A stretch of 64,000 nucleotides of DNA, from NCBI GenBank assembly GCA_919902495.1, contig CAKKRC010000004.1, positions 1 through 64,000 on the forward strand, written 5' to 3'. This stretch comes from Nitrospiria bacterium (GTDB lineage Bacteria; Nitrospirota; UBA9217). The translations under genes and the position numbers were made by a program. Under the pieces are notes generated by a model, which ran no database searches, was not told the origin of the DNA, and saw only the letters and a list, made by a program, of their open reading frames with translations. Of the stretch, positions 51,503 to 61,669 are shown piece by piece (within the stretch, counting starts at the first letter, position 1; the number at the start of each line of letters is the position of its first letter).

Positions 51503-52625
51503 ACGATGCCGCAGCGAATTCCCGATCACGAAAGACCATATCTACCTGGACCATGCCGGTGTTGCTCCGGTATCTCTCCGGGTAACGGCCGCTATCAACA
51601 CGTTCCTTGCGGAGTCAGCGGAAGGAGCGGCATTCCACTATCCACGATGGGCGCAGCGGGTCGTTGAGGTAAGGAGGATTTGCGCACAGTTAGTGAACGC
51701 GACGGTGGATGAGATCGCATTCATCAAAAGTACGTCCCACGGTCTTTCCCTTGTTGCGGAGGGCATGGACTGGCAGAGCGGGGACAATGTTCTGTTCTTT
51801 GAGAAGGACTTTCCCTCGAACATCTATCCCTGGATTAATTTAAAGAGAAGAGGTGTGGAGGCGCGTGCCATTACTTCACGCGGGGGCAGGGTACTGATCG
51901 AGGACATCGAACGGTTAATGGACGGCCGGACACGCCTGATCGCCGTAAGCTCTGTCCTGTTCTCGAACGGATTTCGGACCGACCTGAAGCGGATCGGTGA
52001 ATTATGCAGGAGCAAGGGGGTCCTGCTCTGCGTTGATGTCATACAGAGCCTCGGGATCATCCCTATGGATGTGCGGGAGCTCAATGTTGATTTCCTTGCT
52101 GCTGATGCGCACAAATGGCTGCTCGGGCCGGAAGGCATCGGCATCTTCTATTGCCGGAAGGAGCTTGTTCAGAGCCTGCGGCCGCCGCTTGTGGGCTGGA
52201 AGAGCGTGCAGAACGAGTTCGATTTCGACCATCCGGCACTGCGATTGAAGAACGACGCGCAGCGATTCGAGGAAGGATCGCAGAATGTAATGGGAATATT
52301 CGGGATAGGCGCGGCGGTCGAACTTCTCCTTGAGGTGGGGATACCGAACATCGAGAAGCGCGTTCTGGATCTCGGCGACCAGATCATCCGGGAAGCCGGG
52401 AAGCGGGGTTTCGCCGTCCTGACGCCGGAGCAGCGGGATCAGCGCGGCGGGAACATCACGATCGCGGGTGCGTTTGACCCGGCGGCCGCGCGGGACGCGT
52501 TGCGGGAGCGGGGGATCATGGTGAACGTCCGCGGCGGCGGGCTGCGCCTGTCGCCGCATTTCTATAACACCACGGACGATATCAATACCGTATTTCAGAA
52601 CCTCGACCGCTTGTACCCGCAGTAA
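51483..52625 (+). CDS. Class V aminotransferase / cysteine desulfurase-like PLP enzyme
   Basis: A 380-residue PLP enzyme. YLDHAGVAPVS and FIKSTSHGLSLVAEGM at the N-terminal half, Asp in LLCVDVIQSLG, the Schiff-base Lys in DAHKWLLGPEGIG. The C-terminal RGGGLRLSPHFYNT is typical of the isopenicillin-N-epimerase-like branch. No active-site Cys loop like that of NifS/IscS was noticed, so aminotransferase/epimerase is favoured over desulfurase. Possibly coupled to the preceding GIY-YIG gene. Substrate unknown. Confidence 0.85.
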   Translation: MDLLTVERCRSEFPITKDHIYLDHAGVAPVSLRVTAAINTFLAESAEGAAFHYPRWAQRVVEVRRICAQLVNATVDEIAFIKSTSHGLSLVAEGMDWQSGDNVLFFEKDFPSNIYPWINLKRRGVEARAITSRGGRVLIEDIERLMDGRTRLIAVSSVLFSNGFRTDLKRIGELCRSKGVLLCVDVIQSLGIIPMDVRELNVDFLAADAHKWLLGPEGIGIFYCRKELVQSLRPPLVGWKSVQNEFDFDHPALRLKNDAQRFEEGSQNVMGIFGIGAAVELLLEVGIPNIEKRVLDLGDQIIREAGKRGFAVLTPEQRDQRGGNITIAGAFDPAAARDALRERGIMVNVRGGGLRLSPHFYNTTDDINTVFQNLDRLYPQ

Positions 52626-52631
52626 AGTCCG

Positions 52632-54224
52632 TTACCGTGCCATGCCGTAGTGAGACAGGAAGGCATTCGCATGGGCGGTCTTCTTGATCCGATGGTCCCT
52701 GTTCGCCGAGGCATGTTCAAGGATCTTGAACACCGTCTCGGCCTTTTCTACGACGCCGATCGCCTGGGCAAGCTCTTCCGCGGTGAATGTTCTGCCGTGA
52801 TTCTTGTGTAAATAACCCATGATCTCTCGCTGAAGCTCGATGATCGCGCCGGCCATTTTCTTACCGGCCTCGACGCCGGGCTGATGGTAGGCGTTGATGT
52901 TCACCAGGACCGCATAGAGGCCGACGGCGCGCTCGAACAACGCGATGATCGCGCCGACCGTACGGGCATCAAGTTTTTCAACGGTGATCGTGAGGGACGC
53001 CCTGCCGTTCTCGAACAAGGCATTGCGTGTCCCCTGCAGGAAACTGCTGAGATAGTCGCCGCTCGTAACACCTGGGTCGACCTCGGGGGAGCGCCCGTCC
53101 CGATCGTTCAAGACCTCGATGAAGGAAACGAAAAAGTTCTTCACGCCGTCGCGGAGCTGCTGGACATAGGCATGCTGGTCGGTCGTGCCCTTGTTGCCGT
53201 AGACCGATATCCCCTGGTTCACGACCGTTCCGGCCAGGTCCTTTTCCTTGCCGAGAGATTCCATGATGAGCTGCTGCAGATATTTGGAAAAGAGCTGGAG
53301 GCGGTCCTTATAAGGGAGGACGACCATGTCCTTCTGACCGCGGCCGCTCGTTGCGTGATGCCACATAAGAGCAAGAACCGCGGCAGGATTTGCTCCAGTT
53401 GATCTATTTCGTGTAAGCATATCGCAGTCCGCGGCTCCGCCAATAAAGTCCGTTATATCAATGCCTTGAAGTGCCATAGGCAATAGACCAACAGCCGAAG
53501 CAATCGATGTTCTCCCACCCACCCAATCCCACATGGGAAAACGAGCAATCCAATTACCACTAATGGCTAAATTATCAAGGTTGCTTCCCACTCCGGTAAT
53601 GGCGACAGCATGTCTCTCAAAAGAGAGTCCGGATTTGCGATAAGCCTGCATTACTTCGAGCATGCCGTTCCTGGTCTCGGCTGTCCCACCGCTCTTGGAA
53701 ATGACAATGGTCAGCGTTTTGGAAAGAGAGCTTCCAATACCGGAAAGCATCCGGTCAAAACCATCAGGGTCGGTATTGTCCAGGAAATATACTTTCATCC
53801 TGTCTTCTGTCGATGCAAGGGCGTCGGTGACGAACTGCGGACCGAGAGCGGAACCTCCGATGCCGATACACAGGATCGTGTCAAAACGACGGGCTTTCTG
53901 GGGCTTTATCTTGCCGCTATGCACGTCATGGGCAAATTGAAGGATCACCTTTCCTGTATCCTCGATCTCACAGCGAATCTCAGGCGAGGGGGCGAGGGAA
54001 GGCGTTCGCAGCCAGTAATGGCCCACCATGCGGTCCTCGTCGGGATTCGCGATGGCGCCCGTCTCAAGGGCGTCCATGGCCTTGAAGGCTTTCTGGATCT
54101 CAGGCTCCATGCGGGCAAAGAAATCATCAGCAAAGTTCATCCTGCTGATATCAAGCGTCAACCCGATGGATGGGCACTGGCAGAGATATTTTTTATACCG
54201 TTCCCAGAGCGATCGTTGGTCCAT
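52632..54224 (-). CDS. pgi: Glucose-6-phosphate isomerase
   Basis: A 530-residue isomerase interconverting glucose-6-P and fructose-6-[31 protein letters not shown] and the C-terminal [16 protein letters not shown] are Pgi signatures. The ATG at 54224 has AAAGGAGA four bases upstream. Convergent with the aminotransferase, six bases apart. An internal segment (about 53400-53640) is visibly lower in GC than the rest. Confidence 0.94.
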   Translation of the reverse strand: MDQRSLWERYKKYLCQCPSIGLTLDISRMNFADDFFARMEPEIQKAFKAMDALETGAIANPDEDRMVGHYWLRTPSLAPSPEIRCEIEDTGKVILQFAHDVHSGKIKPQKARRFDTILCIGIGGSALGPQFVTDALASTEDRMKVYFLDNTDPDGFDRMLSGIGSSLSKTLTIVISKSGGTAETRNGMLEVMQAYRKSGLSFERHAVAITGVGSNLDNLAISGNWIARFPMWDWVGGRTSIASAVGLLPMALQGIDITDFIGGAADCDMLTRNRSTGANPAAVLALMWHHATSGRGQKDMVVLPYKDRLQLFSKYLQQLIMESLGKEKDLAGTVVNQGISVYGNKGTTDQHAYVQQLRDGVKNFFVSFIEVLNDRDGRSPEVDPGVTSGDYLSSFLQGTRNALFENGRASLTITVEKLDARTVGAIIALFERAVGLYAVLVNINAYHQPGVEAGKKMAGAIIELQREIMGYLHKNHGRTFTAEELAQAIGVVEKAETVFKILEHASANRDHRIKKTAHANAFLSHYGMAR

Positions 54225-54372
54225 GTTCTCTCCTTTGATCGTTGTCGAAAAAAGCATCTCCTGTTCACTATCGGAGCTATTTTATCATAATTAGAAGCTT
54301 CCGTATATCACCGCTCAATGCTTTTCAAAAAGAACGTTTTCGGGGCCGAATGCTTTGTGGTAATATACGCCC

Positions 54373-55743
54373 ATGCTTGACCAGGACACAATTTGCGGCG
54401 TATCAACGCCGCCGGGAGAGGGCGGGATCGGCATCATCCGCATAAGCGGTCCAAAAGCTATCGAGATAGCCATAATGATATTCAAGACAGCCAGCGCAAA
54501 GAAACTTGGAGATAGCGCATCACATACGCTGCTCTATGGTCAGGTGTGTGATCCCGGAACCGGAGATGTCATCGATGAGGCGCTGGTAAGCGTCATGCGC
54601 TCACCGGCATCGTATACGCGTGAGGATGTCGTTGAGATCAACTGCCACGGCGGGATGCTGCCGCTCTGGAGGACCATGAACCTCCTGATCTCGTCAGGCG
54701 CACGTCAAGCCGAACCGGGAGAGTTCACGAAGCGGGCCTTTCTGAACGGCCGCATCGACCTTGCCCAGGCAGAGGCGGTGATGGATATCATCCACGCAAA
54801 GACCGAGCTCAGCCACCGGGCGGCGAACGAGCAGCTCATGGGGGGGCTGTCAGCAGAAGTGGCAGCGCTCCGGGACGGCCTCGTCTCCATAATTGCCGCG
54901 GTCGAAGCGGGGATCGATTTTCCCGAAGAGGAGATCGAGATGCAGACCGGTCAGCCGCTTGCCGATGAGGTGGGGAGCGCGCTCCGCACCGTCGAAGAGC
55001 TGATCTCCGGCCATCGCTACGGACGGGTTCTTCGCGAGGGGATCGCTACAGCGATCATCGGAAAACCGAACGTGGGCAAGTCATCGCTCCTGAACTGCCT
55101 GCTGAAACAGGACAGAGCGATCGTGACCGATATCCCCGGTACGACCCGGGACGTGCTGGAGGAATATCTAAACATAGGCGGACTGCCGTTCAAGATATTA
55201 GATACGGCGGGGATCAGACATTCGCATGATGTGGTGGAGCAGGAAGGTGTGAAGCGGAGCCTTGCGGTGATAGGCAAGGCTGATGTCGTTCTCATCATCC
55301 TCGACGGATCGCAGCCCTTAACGGCGGAAGACAAGCGGGTCATTGAAGAGGCGAAGGGTAAGCCAGCGATCGTGGTGATGAACAAGTGCGATCTCGAACG
55401 AAAGGCAGAAGCGCCGGCCTGCCCCGAAGTGGTCGCCGAGATTTCGTGCATGACGGGCGCGGGGCTCGATAGTCTGCGGAAATCGATCGTCGGGCTCGTG
55501 AAACAGGGGGTGGTCCCGCCGCGGGAGCATGCTTGGGCAGTGAATCAGCGCCACAAGACAGCGCTTGAGCACGCAAAGGCGAGCCTGGAAAGGGCGCTTG
55601 CTTCGACAACGTCAGGCCTGTCCGCGGAGTTCATCGCGCTCGACCTCCGGGATGCCATTGACAGCGTGGGCCTTATCAGCGGAGCAACCCATACTGACGA
55701 TATCCTCGAGAGGATATTCAGGGATTTCTGCATTGGGAAGTAA
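54373..55743 (+). CDS. mnmE: tRNA modification GTPase MnmE
   Basis: A 456-residue protein with N-terminal folate-binding domain (STPPGEGGIGIIRISG; INCHGG), helical domain and inserted G domain: GKPNVGKSSLLN, TDIPGTTRD, DTAG, NKCD. Ends in the conserved CIGK with the catalytic-region Cys. With MnmG it makes cmnm5U34 on tRNA. First gene of the mnmE-mnmG-rsmG-...-parAB block; separated from mnmG by a repeat. Confidence 0.96.
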   Translation: MLDQDTICGVSTPPGEGGIGIIRISGPKAIEIAIMIFKTASAKKLGDSASHTLLYGQVCDPGTGDVIDEALVSVMRSPASYTREDVVEINCHGGMLPLWRTMNLLISSGARQAEPGEFTKRAFLNGRIDLAQAEAVMDIIHAKTELSHRAANEQLMGGLSAEVAALRDGLVSIIAAVEAGIDFPEEEIEMQTGQPLADEVGSALRTVEELISGHRYGRVLREGIATAIIGKPNVGKSSLLNCLLKQDRAIVTDIPGTTRDVLEEYLNIGGLPFKILDTAGIRHSHDVVEQEGVKRSLAVIGKADVVLIILDGSQPLTAEDKRVIEEAKGKPAIVVMNKCDLERKAEAPACPEVVAEISCMTGAGLDSLRKSIVGLVKQGVVPPREHAWAVNQRHKTALEHAKASLERALASTTSGLSAEFIALDLRDAIDSVGLISGATHTDDILERIFRDFCIGK

Positions 55744-55747
55744 CACC

Positions 55748-55842
55748 ATGGCCACCGAGGAAACAGAGTTCACAGAGAAATGCAAAGAGCAAAAATATGA
55801 GATATTAGTTTTCCTCGGCGTCCTCGGTGTTCTCTGTGGCGA
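55748..55842. repeat. CCACCGAGG/CCTCGGTG inverted repeat
   Basis: GCCACCGAGGAAACAGAG starts at 55751 and continues with TTCACAGAGAAA. The right arm TTTTCCTCGGCGTCCTCGG (from 55809) continues TGTTCTCTGTGGC. Between mnmE and mnmG. Confidence 0.8.
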
Positions 55843-55920
55843 AGGGATTTTTCTGCCCTTGTTAGGAATTGTTCAGACGTTTTAGCGATGTAGCGGCAGA
55901 TCTATCTTGGAGAAGCACTC

Positions 55921-57804
55921 ATGTCTTCCCGTAAAAAATACGACGTCATCGTGATCGGCGCCGGTCATGCCGGCTGCGAGGCCGCGCTGGCCTCGGCGCG
56001 CATGGGATGCTCCACGCTCATGCTGACGATGAACCTCGACAGCATCGCGCTCATGTCCTGCAACCCGGCCATCGGGGGGCTTGCCAAAGGGCACCTGGTG
56101 AAGGAGATCGATGCGCTCGGCGGGGAGATGGCGAAGATCATCGACCGGACCGGCATCCAGTTCCGCATTCTGAACAAGAGCAAAGGGCCGGCGGTACGGG
56201 GCACCCGCGCCCAGGCGGACAAACAGCGGTACCGCATGGCAATGAAGGATTCACTCGAGAAACAGCAGGGGCTTGATGTAAAGCAGGGGCTTGTCGAAAA
56301 ACTGATCGTTGAGGAGGGCAGGATCGTCGGCGTCGAAACGAACATCGGTGCTCAGTATCGCTCGTCGTCGGTGATCATTACGACCGGCACCTTCCTGAAG
56401 GGGCTCATCCATATCGGGCTTGTTCATTACCCGTCGGGCAGGGCTGGGGAATTCCCGTCGGTCGGACTATCGGACAACCTTCGGGAGCTTGGATTTGAAC
56501 TGGGAAGGCTCAAGACCGGCACGCCGGCGCGGTTGAATGGACGGACAATAGACTTCTCGAAAATGAAGGTCCAGCCGGGAGATGACCCGGCACCATTCTT
56601 TTCATTTACAGAAAACGAGCATCCTCTCCCACAACTGCCCTGTTTTCTTACCTATACTAATGTTGATACCCATAAAATAATACGCAATAACCTCGATAAG
56701 TCCCCACTTTACGCGGGAATCATCAAAGGCATCGGTCCCCGGTACTGTCCCTCCATCGAGGACAAGGTCATGCGGTTCTCGGAGAGGGAGCGGCACCAGG
56801 TGTTTCTCGAGCCCGAGGGGCTGGACACCGAGGAGTATTACGCCAACGGGGTCTCTACGAGCCTTCCTTTCGAAGTACAGACGGAAATGTATCGGACCAT
56901 CCCGGGGCTCGAGGACGCGGAGATCATGCGGCCGGCCTATGCCATAGAATATGATTTTGCCCCGCCGACCCAGATCAAGCATACCTTGGAAACAAAGCGG
57001 GTGTCAGGACTCTATTTCGCGGGGCAGATCAACGGCACGTCCGGGTACGAGGAAGCAGCAGCGCAGGGGCTTATGGCAGGTATCAATGCCAGCCTCATGG
57101 TCCGGAAGCTCCAACCGCTCATTCTTTCCCGATCGAGCGCGTACATTGGGGTCCTGATCGACGACCTGGTGACCCGCGGAACCAGCGAACCCTACCGGAT
57201 GTTCACATCCCGCGCCGAGTACCGGCTCATTCTGCGCGAAGACAACGCCGATTTGCGCTTACGGGAGAAGGGCCGCGAGATCGGGCTTGTATCCGATGAT
57301 GCGTACCGTCAATTCGCAGAGAAGAAAGAAACGGTTGAACGGGAGCTGTCTCGTTTGAAAAAGACCTGGATACGACCGCAGCCCGAGATAAATGCCGTGC
57401 TCGCGGCAAAAGGTTCATCGATCCTTTCAGGAGAGGCATCTCTCGAGCAATTGCTCAAGCGGCCGGAACTGAACTATCGGGATATTGCCGCGATCAGCCC
57501 CGCGCCGACGCCGGTCAGGAGCGATGCTTCCGAGCAGGTGGAGATCCAGGTGAAATACGACGGGTACATCAGCCGTCAGCTCGACCAGGTCGAGCGGTTT
57601 GCCGGACTTGAGCAGAAGGCCGTTCCGCCGGACCTCGATTATGATGCCCTTACCGGATTAGGGGCCGAGGTGAGGCAGAAGCTGAAGCAGGTGCGACCGG
57701 TATCTCTTGGCCAGGCATCGCGCATTTCCGGTGTCACGCCCGCCGCCATCTCGCTTCTCCTGGTCGCGCTCGAGAAGCGGAAGCGGGGAGGCATGACGCC
57801 ATGA
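55921..57804 (+). CDS. mnmG: tRNA uridine 5-carboxymethylaminomethyl modification enzyme MnmG
   Basis: A 627-residue FAD enzyme (GidA), partner of MnmE. FAD-binding [19 protein letters not shown], core [23 protein letters not shown], and [23 protein letters not shown] precedes the ATG; the end overlaps rsmG by 4 bp. The stretch 56641-56700 drops to about 30% GC although the encoded [16 protein letters not shown] is a conserved segment. Confidence 0.96.
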   Translation: MSSRKKYDVIVIGAGHAGCEAALASARMGCSTLMLTMNLDSIALMSCNPAIGGLAKGHLVKEIDALGGEMAKIIDRTGIQFRILNKSKGPAVRGTRAQADKQRYRMAMKDSLEKQQGLDVKQGLVEKLIVEEGRIVGVETNIGAQYRSSSVIITTGTFLKGLIHIGLVHYPSGRAGEFPSVGLSDNLRELGFELGRLKTGTPARLNGRTIDFSKMKVQPGDDPAPFFSFTENEHPLPQLPCFLTYTNVDTHKIIRNNLDKSPLYAGIIKGIGPRYCPSIEDKVMRFSERERHQVFLEPEGLDTEEYYANGVSTSLPFEVQTEMYRTIPGLEDAEIMRPAYAIEYDFAPPTQIKHTLETKRVSGLYFAGQINGTSGYEEAAAQGLMAGINASLMVRKLQPLILSRSSAYIGVLIDDLVTRGTSEPYRMFTSRAEYRLILREDNADLRLREKGREIGLVSDDAYRQFAEKKETVERELSRLKKTWIRPQPEINAVLAAKGSSILSGEASLEQLLKRPELNYRDIAAISPAPTPVRSDASEQVEIQVKYDGYISRQLDQVERFAGLEQKAVPPDLDYDALTGLGAEVRQKLKQVRPVSLGQASRISGVTPAAISLLLVALEKRKRGGMTP

Positions 57805-58445
57805 CGCTCCGAACACTGCTGACCTCGGGCGCCGAGAAACTCGACATCATGCTTTCGGACCGGCAGACCGATGCGTTCCTGGTCTATCTTGTCGAGCTTG
57901 AGAAGTGGAACCGTAAGATCAATTTGACGGCGATCAGAAACGAGCAGGACATTGTCATCAAGCACTTTCTCGACTCTCTGTCCTATCTGAACGGTTTTGT
58001 GCCTGCGCCCGGCCTCCGGCTGTTGGACATGGGATCGGGCGCCGGTTTCCCCGCTGTCCCGATCAAGATCTGCCACCCGGAGATCGGCATAACCATGGTC
58101 GAGGCGGTCAATAAAAAGGCATCGTTTCTGCGCCACATCACGAGAACGTTGAAACTTACGGAGATCGTTATTGTCGATAAAAGGACCAACGAACTTCCCG
58201 CCTCTCATCATGGGACATATGATGTTGTTACTGCCCGTGCCTTTGCCGAAATGAAAGCGGCAATTTCTGAGGGAGCGACCTTTCTGAAGCCCGGTGGTCT
58301 TATGGTCCTGAGCAGAGGGCCGGAGGAGACCGTAGGGGAGGGGGATGTCCTCAAGGCGGGGCTGGTCATTGAGAAGAAGCTGGACCTCAGACTTCCCCAT
58401 TCGAATGATCCCCGGGCCATCTGGGTCTTTCGAAAAAAGCGATAA
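57801..58445 (+). CDS. rsmG: 16S rRNA (guanine-527-N7)-methyltransferase
   Basis: A 214-residue SAM-dependent methyltransferase (GidB). [20 protein letters not shown] is the SAM-binding region; [20 protein letters not shown] is conserved. ATGA overlap with mnmG. Its TAA is immediately followed by a parS site. Confidence 0.95.
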   Translation: MTLRTLLTSGAEKLDIMLSDRQTDAFLVYLVELEKWNRKINLTAIRNEQDIVIKHFLDSLSYLNGFVPAPGLRLLDMGSGAGFPAVPIKICHPEIGITMVEAVNKKASFLRHITRTLKLTEIVIVDKRTNELPASHHGTYDVVTARAFAEMKAAISEGATFLKPGGLMVLSRGPEETVGEGDVLKAGLVIEKKLDLRLPHSNDPRAIWVFRKKR

Positions 58446-58461
58446 TGTTCCACGTGGAACA
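58446..58461. promoter_or_regulatory. parS site 1
   Basis: TGTTCCACGTGGAACA, a perfect 16-bp palindrome matching the bacterial parS consensus. It begins at the base after the rsmG stop codon. Confidence 0.95.
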
Positions 58462-58600
58462 ATCATGAAACAGGAGTCAGGAGTCAGCATCCAGGAGACA
58501 GGAGAAAAACACAGAGCGAACGATTTCAGCCCGGCCACTGGCCCCGGACCCAAGGCGAGAGCGCATTCCCGTCGCCTTCTATAACGCGCGTCAACACAGA
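58462..58600. repeat. GGAGTCAGGAGTCAG phrase-like spacer
   Basis: Repeated words CAGGAGTCAGGAGTCAGC and CAGGAGACAGGAG follow parS1, then CACTGGCCCCGGACCC, related to 17886-17970. Not coding. Confidence 0.55.
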
Positions 58601-58608
58601 ATATATTC

Positions 58609-59676
58609 ATGTCAGAAACAAATCTCCATATCCCGCCTGAATGGCGGGAATCAGCCGAAGAGGTCGAAGCACATGGCGGGCCGGTCATGGTCATCGGTGC
58701 TCCCGGTTCTGGCAAGACCACGTTCTGCCTTTATCTTGCCGGTTACTTTTGCCGCCAGGGAAAGCGTGTTGCCTGGATCGACGCCGATCCCGGCCAGCCG
58801 TTCATAGGCCCGCCGGCGGCCTTTTCGCTTGGACTCTATGACAACGCGGCGGAACTCCTGAAGCACAAGCCCCCCCTTATCATGAGTTTCGTCGGCAATG
58901 TCAGCCCGGTCGGACATCTTCTCGATGCGGTGACCAGCATCCAGAAGATATACAACAAGGCGTTGGAGCTCGGTCCTGACCTGGTCCTCATCAATACCTG
59001 CTGCCTGGTGAACGGCGGCGCCGCCCGGGAGCTTGCCTATCATCAGATCGACATGCTCGCGCCCCGCTACGTTATCGCCATTCAGCAGAAGAGCGAGGTC
59101 GAACATCTCGTGTCTCCCCACGCTCATCGCGCGGGATTATTGATCCACCGTCTCCCGGTATCGCCTGATGCCAGGATGTCGACCAGCGAGGCCCGGAAGG
59201 CCGCACGGGAGCAGCGGTTCAAAGAATACTTCCGCGGAGCGGATTTTCACGATATTGCATTGAGCGATGTAGGTGTCCACGGGCCCGGTCTCGGGACAGG
59301 CGAGCGGCTTGGGTTCCGGGACATCAACCAGCTGTCAAAGATCCTTAACAGCATTGTGATCCATGCCGAACTTTCAGCCGACAGGCTGTTCGTGATCACC
59401 GACGGGGATTATTCCGAGGAAGAACAGTACACCGCGCGAGAACGTTACGGGGTCAGGGAGATCTCCATTATAACGAGAGCAGAGCTCGACTATCTTCTCG
59501 TTGGTCTGAACGATGACCGGAATCTCAGTCTCGGAATGGGTATCATCAGGGACCTGGACCTGAAAGAACTGACCGTGCGCGTGGTCACCCCCCTGAAGGA
59601 TATTTCGGCGGTCCGCCACATAGCGCTGGGATCTCTCCGCGTAAATCCTGCGGGGAAGGAACTGGGGCAGTGGTGA
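58609..59676 (+). CDS. Clp1/Grc3-like polynucleotide 5'-kinase-type ATPase
   Basis: A 355-residue P-loop protein of the Clp1/Grc3 type. Walker A GAPGSGKTT (residues 30-38) is followed by VAWIDADPGQPFIGPPAAFSLGL, the DxDxGQ clasp characteristic of these RNA/DNA 5'-hydroxyl kinases, and MSFVGNVSPVGHLLDAV. LVLINTCCLVNGGAARELAYHQIDMLAP fits the Walker B/lid area. C-terminal 150 residues are a beta-rich domain. Best known in eukaryotes and archaea, less common in bacteria. It sits exactly between two parS sites, upstream of parAB. Substrate here unknown. No clear ribosome site. Confidence 0.8.
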   Translation: MSETNLHIPPEWRESAEEVEAHGGPVMVIGAPGSGKTTFCLYLAGYFCRQGKRVAWIDADPGQPFIGPPAAFSLGLYDNAAELLKHKPPLIMSFVGNVSPVGHLLDAVTSIQKIYNKALELGPDLVLINTCCLVNGGAARELAYHQIDMLAPRYVIAIQQKSEVEHLVSPHAHRAGLLIHRLPVSPDARMSTSEARKAAREQRFKEYFRGADFHDIALSDVGVHGPGLGTGERLGFRDINQLSKILNSIVIHAELSADRLFVITDGDYSEEEQYTARERYGVREISIITRAELDYLLVGLNDDRNLSLGMGIIRDLDLKELTVRVVTPLKDISAVRHIALGSLRVNPAGKELGQW

Positions 59677-59692
59677 TGTTCCACGTGGAACA
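59677..59692. promoter_or_regulatory. parS site 2
   Basis: TGTTCCACGTGGAACA, identical to site 1, beginning at the base after the stop codon of the Clp1-like gene, 1231 bp from site 1 and about 240 bp upstream of parA. Confidence 0.95.
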
Positions 59693-59745
59693 TAATGAAG
59701 TGCGGAGTGGCGAGTGCGGAGTGCGGAATGAGGTAGGCGTGGTGC
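59693..59745. repeat. GTGCGGAGTG phrase-like repeat after parS2
   Basis: AAGTGCGGAGTGGCGAGTGC and GGAGTGCGGAATGAGG words, the reverse complement of words at 3950-3980. The remaining gap to parA (about 185 bp) shows nothing further. Confidence 0.6.
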
Positions 59746-59930
59746 GGCCTTACTTTGCCACCACCGCTTCGCGGGGCTTTCTGTGCTCAGTCCTGACGCT
59801 CTGGTTTATCTCATACAGAACAACAGGTTTGCTTCCCCCTTCGCTGCTATATGAAAACGAATTTCTCCTTTCTTTTATCAGCCTCCTATGGTAAAGTAAC
59901 CCGGTTTTGCAAGGCAGTTTCGGAGGTTTC

Positions 59931-60707
59931 ATGGGTAAGGTCATTGCCATAGCCAACCAAAAGGGCGGCGTCGGGAAGACGACGACCGCCGTGAACATCG
60001 CAGCGTCGCTCGCAGCGGCGGAGAAGAAGGTGCTCCTTATCGACTCGGACCCCCAGGGCAACTCCACGAGCGGCATGGGGATCGACCGGAAGGACATTAC
60101 CGGCAGCACTTACGATCTTTTTACGGGCAAGAAGCCTTTTGCCGAGATCAAAAAAAACACTCACTTTCCCTGGCTTGACGTGGTGCCGGCCGGCATCGAC
60201 CTCGTGGGCGTCGAGATCGAGCTCATTCAGACCATCGCCCGGGAGCGTGTGCTCAAGAAGGCGATCGCCCTGTTCCGGGATACGTATGATTATATTTTCA
60301 TCGACTGCCCGCCGTCCCTCGGCCTTCTGACCGTAAACGCCCTGACCGCTGCCGATGGTGTGCTGATCCCTGTCCAGACCGAGTACTACGCGCTCGAAGG
60401 CCTGTCGGCGCTCATGAATACCGTGAAGCTCATCAAGCAGGACCTGAACCCGGAGCTCGTTGTCGAAGGCGTGCTCCTTACCATGTACGACAGCAGGAAC
60501 AATCTCGCCGACCAGGTGGCGGCGGAGGTCCGCAAGTACTTCGGCGACAAAGTATATAAAACGGTGATCAACCGGAACGTGACCTTGAGCGAGGCGCCGA
60601 GCCACGGCAAGCCCGTGATCTTGTATGACATCCGCTCGAAAGGCGCGCAGAGCTATCTCGATCTCGCCAGGGAGGTGCTGGGCCATGCAAAAGTCGGCGC
60701 TCGGTAA
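59931..60707 (+). CDS. parA: Chromosome partitioning ATPase ParA
   Basis: A 258-residue Walker-type ATPase. Deviant Walker A NQKGGVGKTTT with both lysines (K11, K16), IDSDPQGNSTSGMG, IDCPPSLGLLTVNAL. No N-terminal HTH, as in chromosomal Soj/ParA. The ATG at 59931 has CGGAGG six bases upstream. Overlaps parB by 23 bp. Confidence 0.96.
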   Translation: MGKVIAIANQKGGVGKTTTAVNIAASLAAAEKKVLLIDSDPQGNSTSGMGIDRKDITGSTYDLFTGKKPFAEIKKNTHFPWLDVVPAGIDLVGVEIELIQTIARERVLKKAIALFRDTYDYIFIDCPPSLGLLTVNALTAADGVLIPVQTEYYALEGLSALMNTVKLIKQDLNPELVVEGVLLTMYDSRNNLADQVAAEVRKYFGDKVYKTVINRNVTLSEAPSHGKPVILYDIRSKGAQSYLDLAREVLGHAKVGAR

Positions 60708-61530
60708 GGGGCTCGGCGCCCTGATCCCGGACCTTTCCGTCCTGGATGAAAAAGAGAGGAAGTCCCTCGGGATCATGGATGTCGAGTTGGACAAGATCGT
60801 CCCGAACGAATACCAGCCGCGGAAGGTCTTCAACGACGAGAAGCTCAAGGAACTCGCCGCCTCCATCAAAGAACAGGGAGTCATCCAGCCCATCATTGTA
60901 CACCGCATCGGAACGAACTTCGGCCTCATTGCCGGCGAGCGGCGGTGGCGGGCGGCCCGGCTCGCCGGGCTCAAGTCCATCCCGGCGCTGGTCAGGGAAG
61001 CGACCAAGCGCGAGCTGATCGAGCAGGCCCTCATCGAGAACATCCAGCGCGAGGACCTGAACCCGCTCGAAGCGGCAGAGGCGTTCAAGCGTCTCCAGGA
61101 CGAGTTCAAGCTGACCCAGGAAGACCTTGCCCGGCGCGTGGGCAAAGAGCGCTCGACCATCACCAACTTCCTTCGCATCCTTGGCCTGCCGAAGGAGATC
61201 AAGCAGCACCTGGCGACGGGCGCTCTCAACATGGGCCACGCCAAGGCCCTCCTGTCCCTTGAGCGTCTCCGCGACCAGATGTTCGCCGCGAACCAGATCG
61301 TGAAGAAGGGGCTTTCGGTGCGCGAGGCCGAGGCGCTTGCCCACGCGCTCAAGAAACCCGCAAAGGAAAAGAAGACAAAAATTGGCACCGAGTACAAGGC
61401 GGTCGAGGAGCGGCTCAGGAAATCCCTCGGCACGAAGGTGAGCATCGCGCCCAAGGCAAAGGGCGGCAAGATCGTCATCGAATACTTTTCCGGCGAGGAG
61501 CTGGAGCGGATCCTGGAGAAGATCGGCTGA
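60685..61530 (+). CDS. parB: Chromosome partitioning protein ParB
   Basis: A 281-residue CTPase/DNA clamp. N-terminal KGLGALIPD, CTP-binding GERRWRAARLAG near residues 83-94, ENIQREDLNPLEAAEAF, HTH LTQEDLARRVGKERSTITNFLRIL and C-terminal dimer domain. ATG at 60685, GGAGG upstream. It should load at the two parS sites 1.0 and 2.2 kb upstream. Confidence 0.96.
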   Translation: MQKSALGKGLGALIPDLSVLDEKERKSLGIMDVELDKIVPNEYQPRKVFNDEKLKELAASIKEQGVIQPIIVHRIGTNFGLIAGERRWRAARLAGLKSIPALVREATKRELIEQALIENIQREDLNPLEAAEAFKRLQDEFKLTQEDLARRVGKERSTITNFLRILGLPKEIKQHLATGALNMGHAKALLSLERLRDQMFAANQIVKKGLSVREAEALAHALKKPAKEKKTKIGTEYKAVEERLRKSLGTKVSIAPKAKGGKIVIEYFSGEELERILEKIG

Positions 61531-61544
61531 CAAAACGAAAAGAT

Positions 61545-61636
61545 CTTGCCACAGAGTTCACAGAGGACACCGAGAGAGGCGGGAATGTTATGTTACTGTT
61601 TTTCTCTGTGCTCTCTGTGACCTCTGTGGTGAAAGA
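61545..61636. repeat. CCACAGAG/CTCTGTGG inverted repeat
   Basis: TTGCCACAGAGTTCACAGAGG (from 61547) continues ACACCGAGAG. The complementary arm TCTCTGTGCTCTCTGTGACC starts near 61603 and continues TCTGTGGT. Between parB and bactofilin. Confidence 0.85.
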
Positions 61637-61669
61637 CGTTTATAAGAATTTCTTGAGGAGGATTCATCC

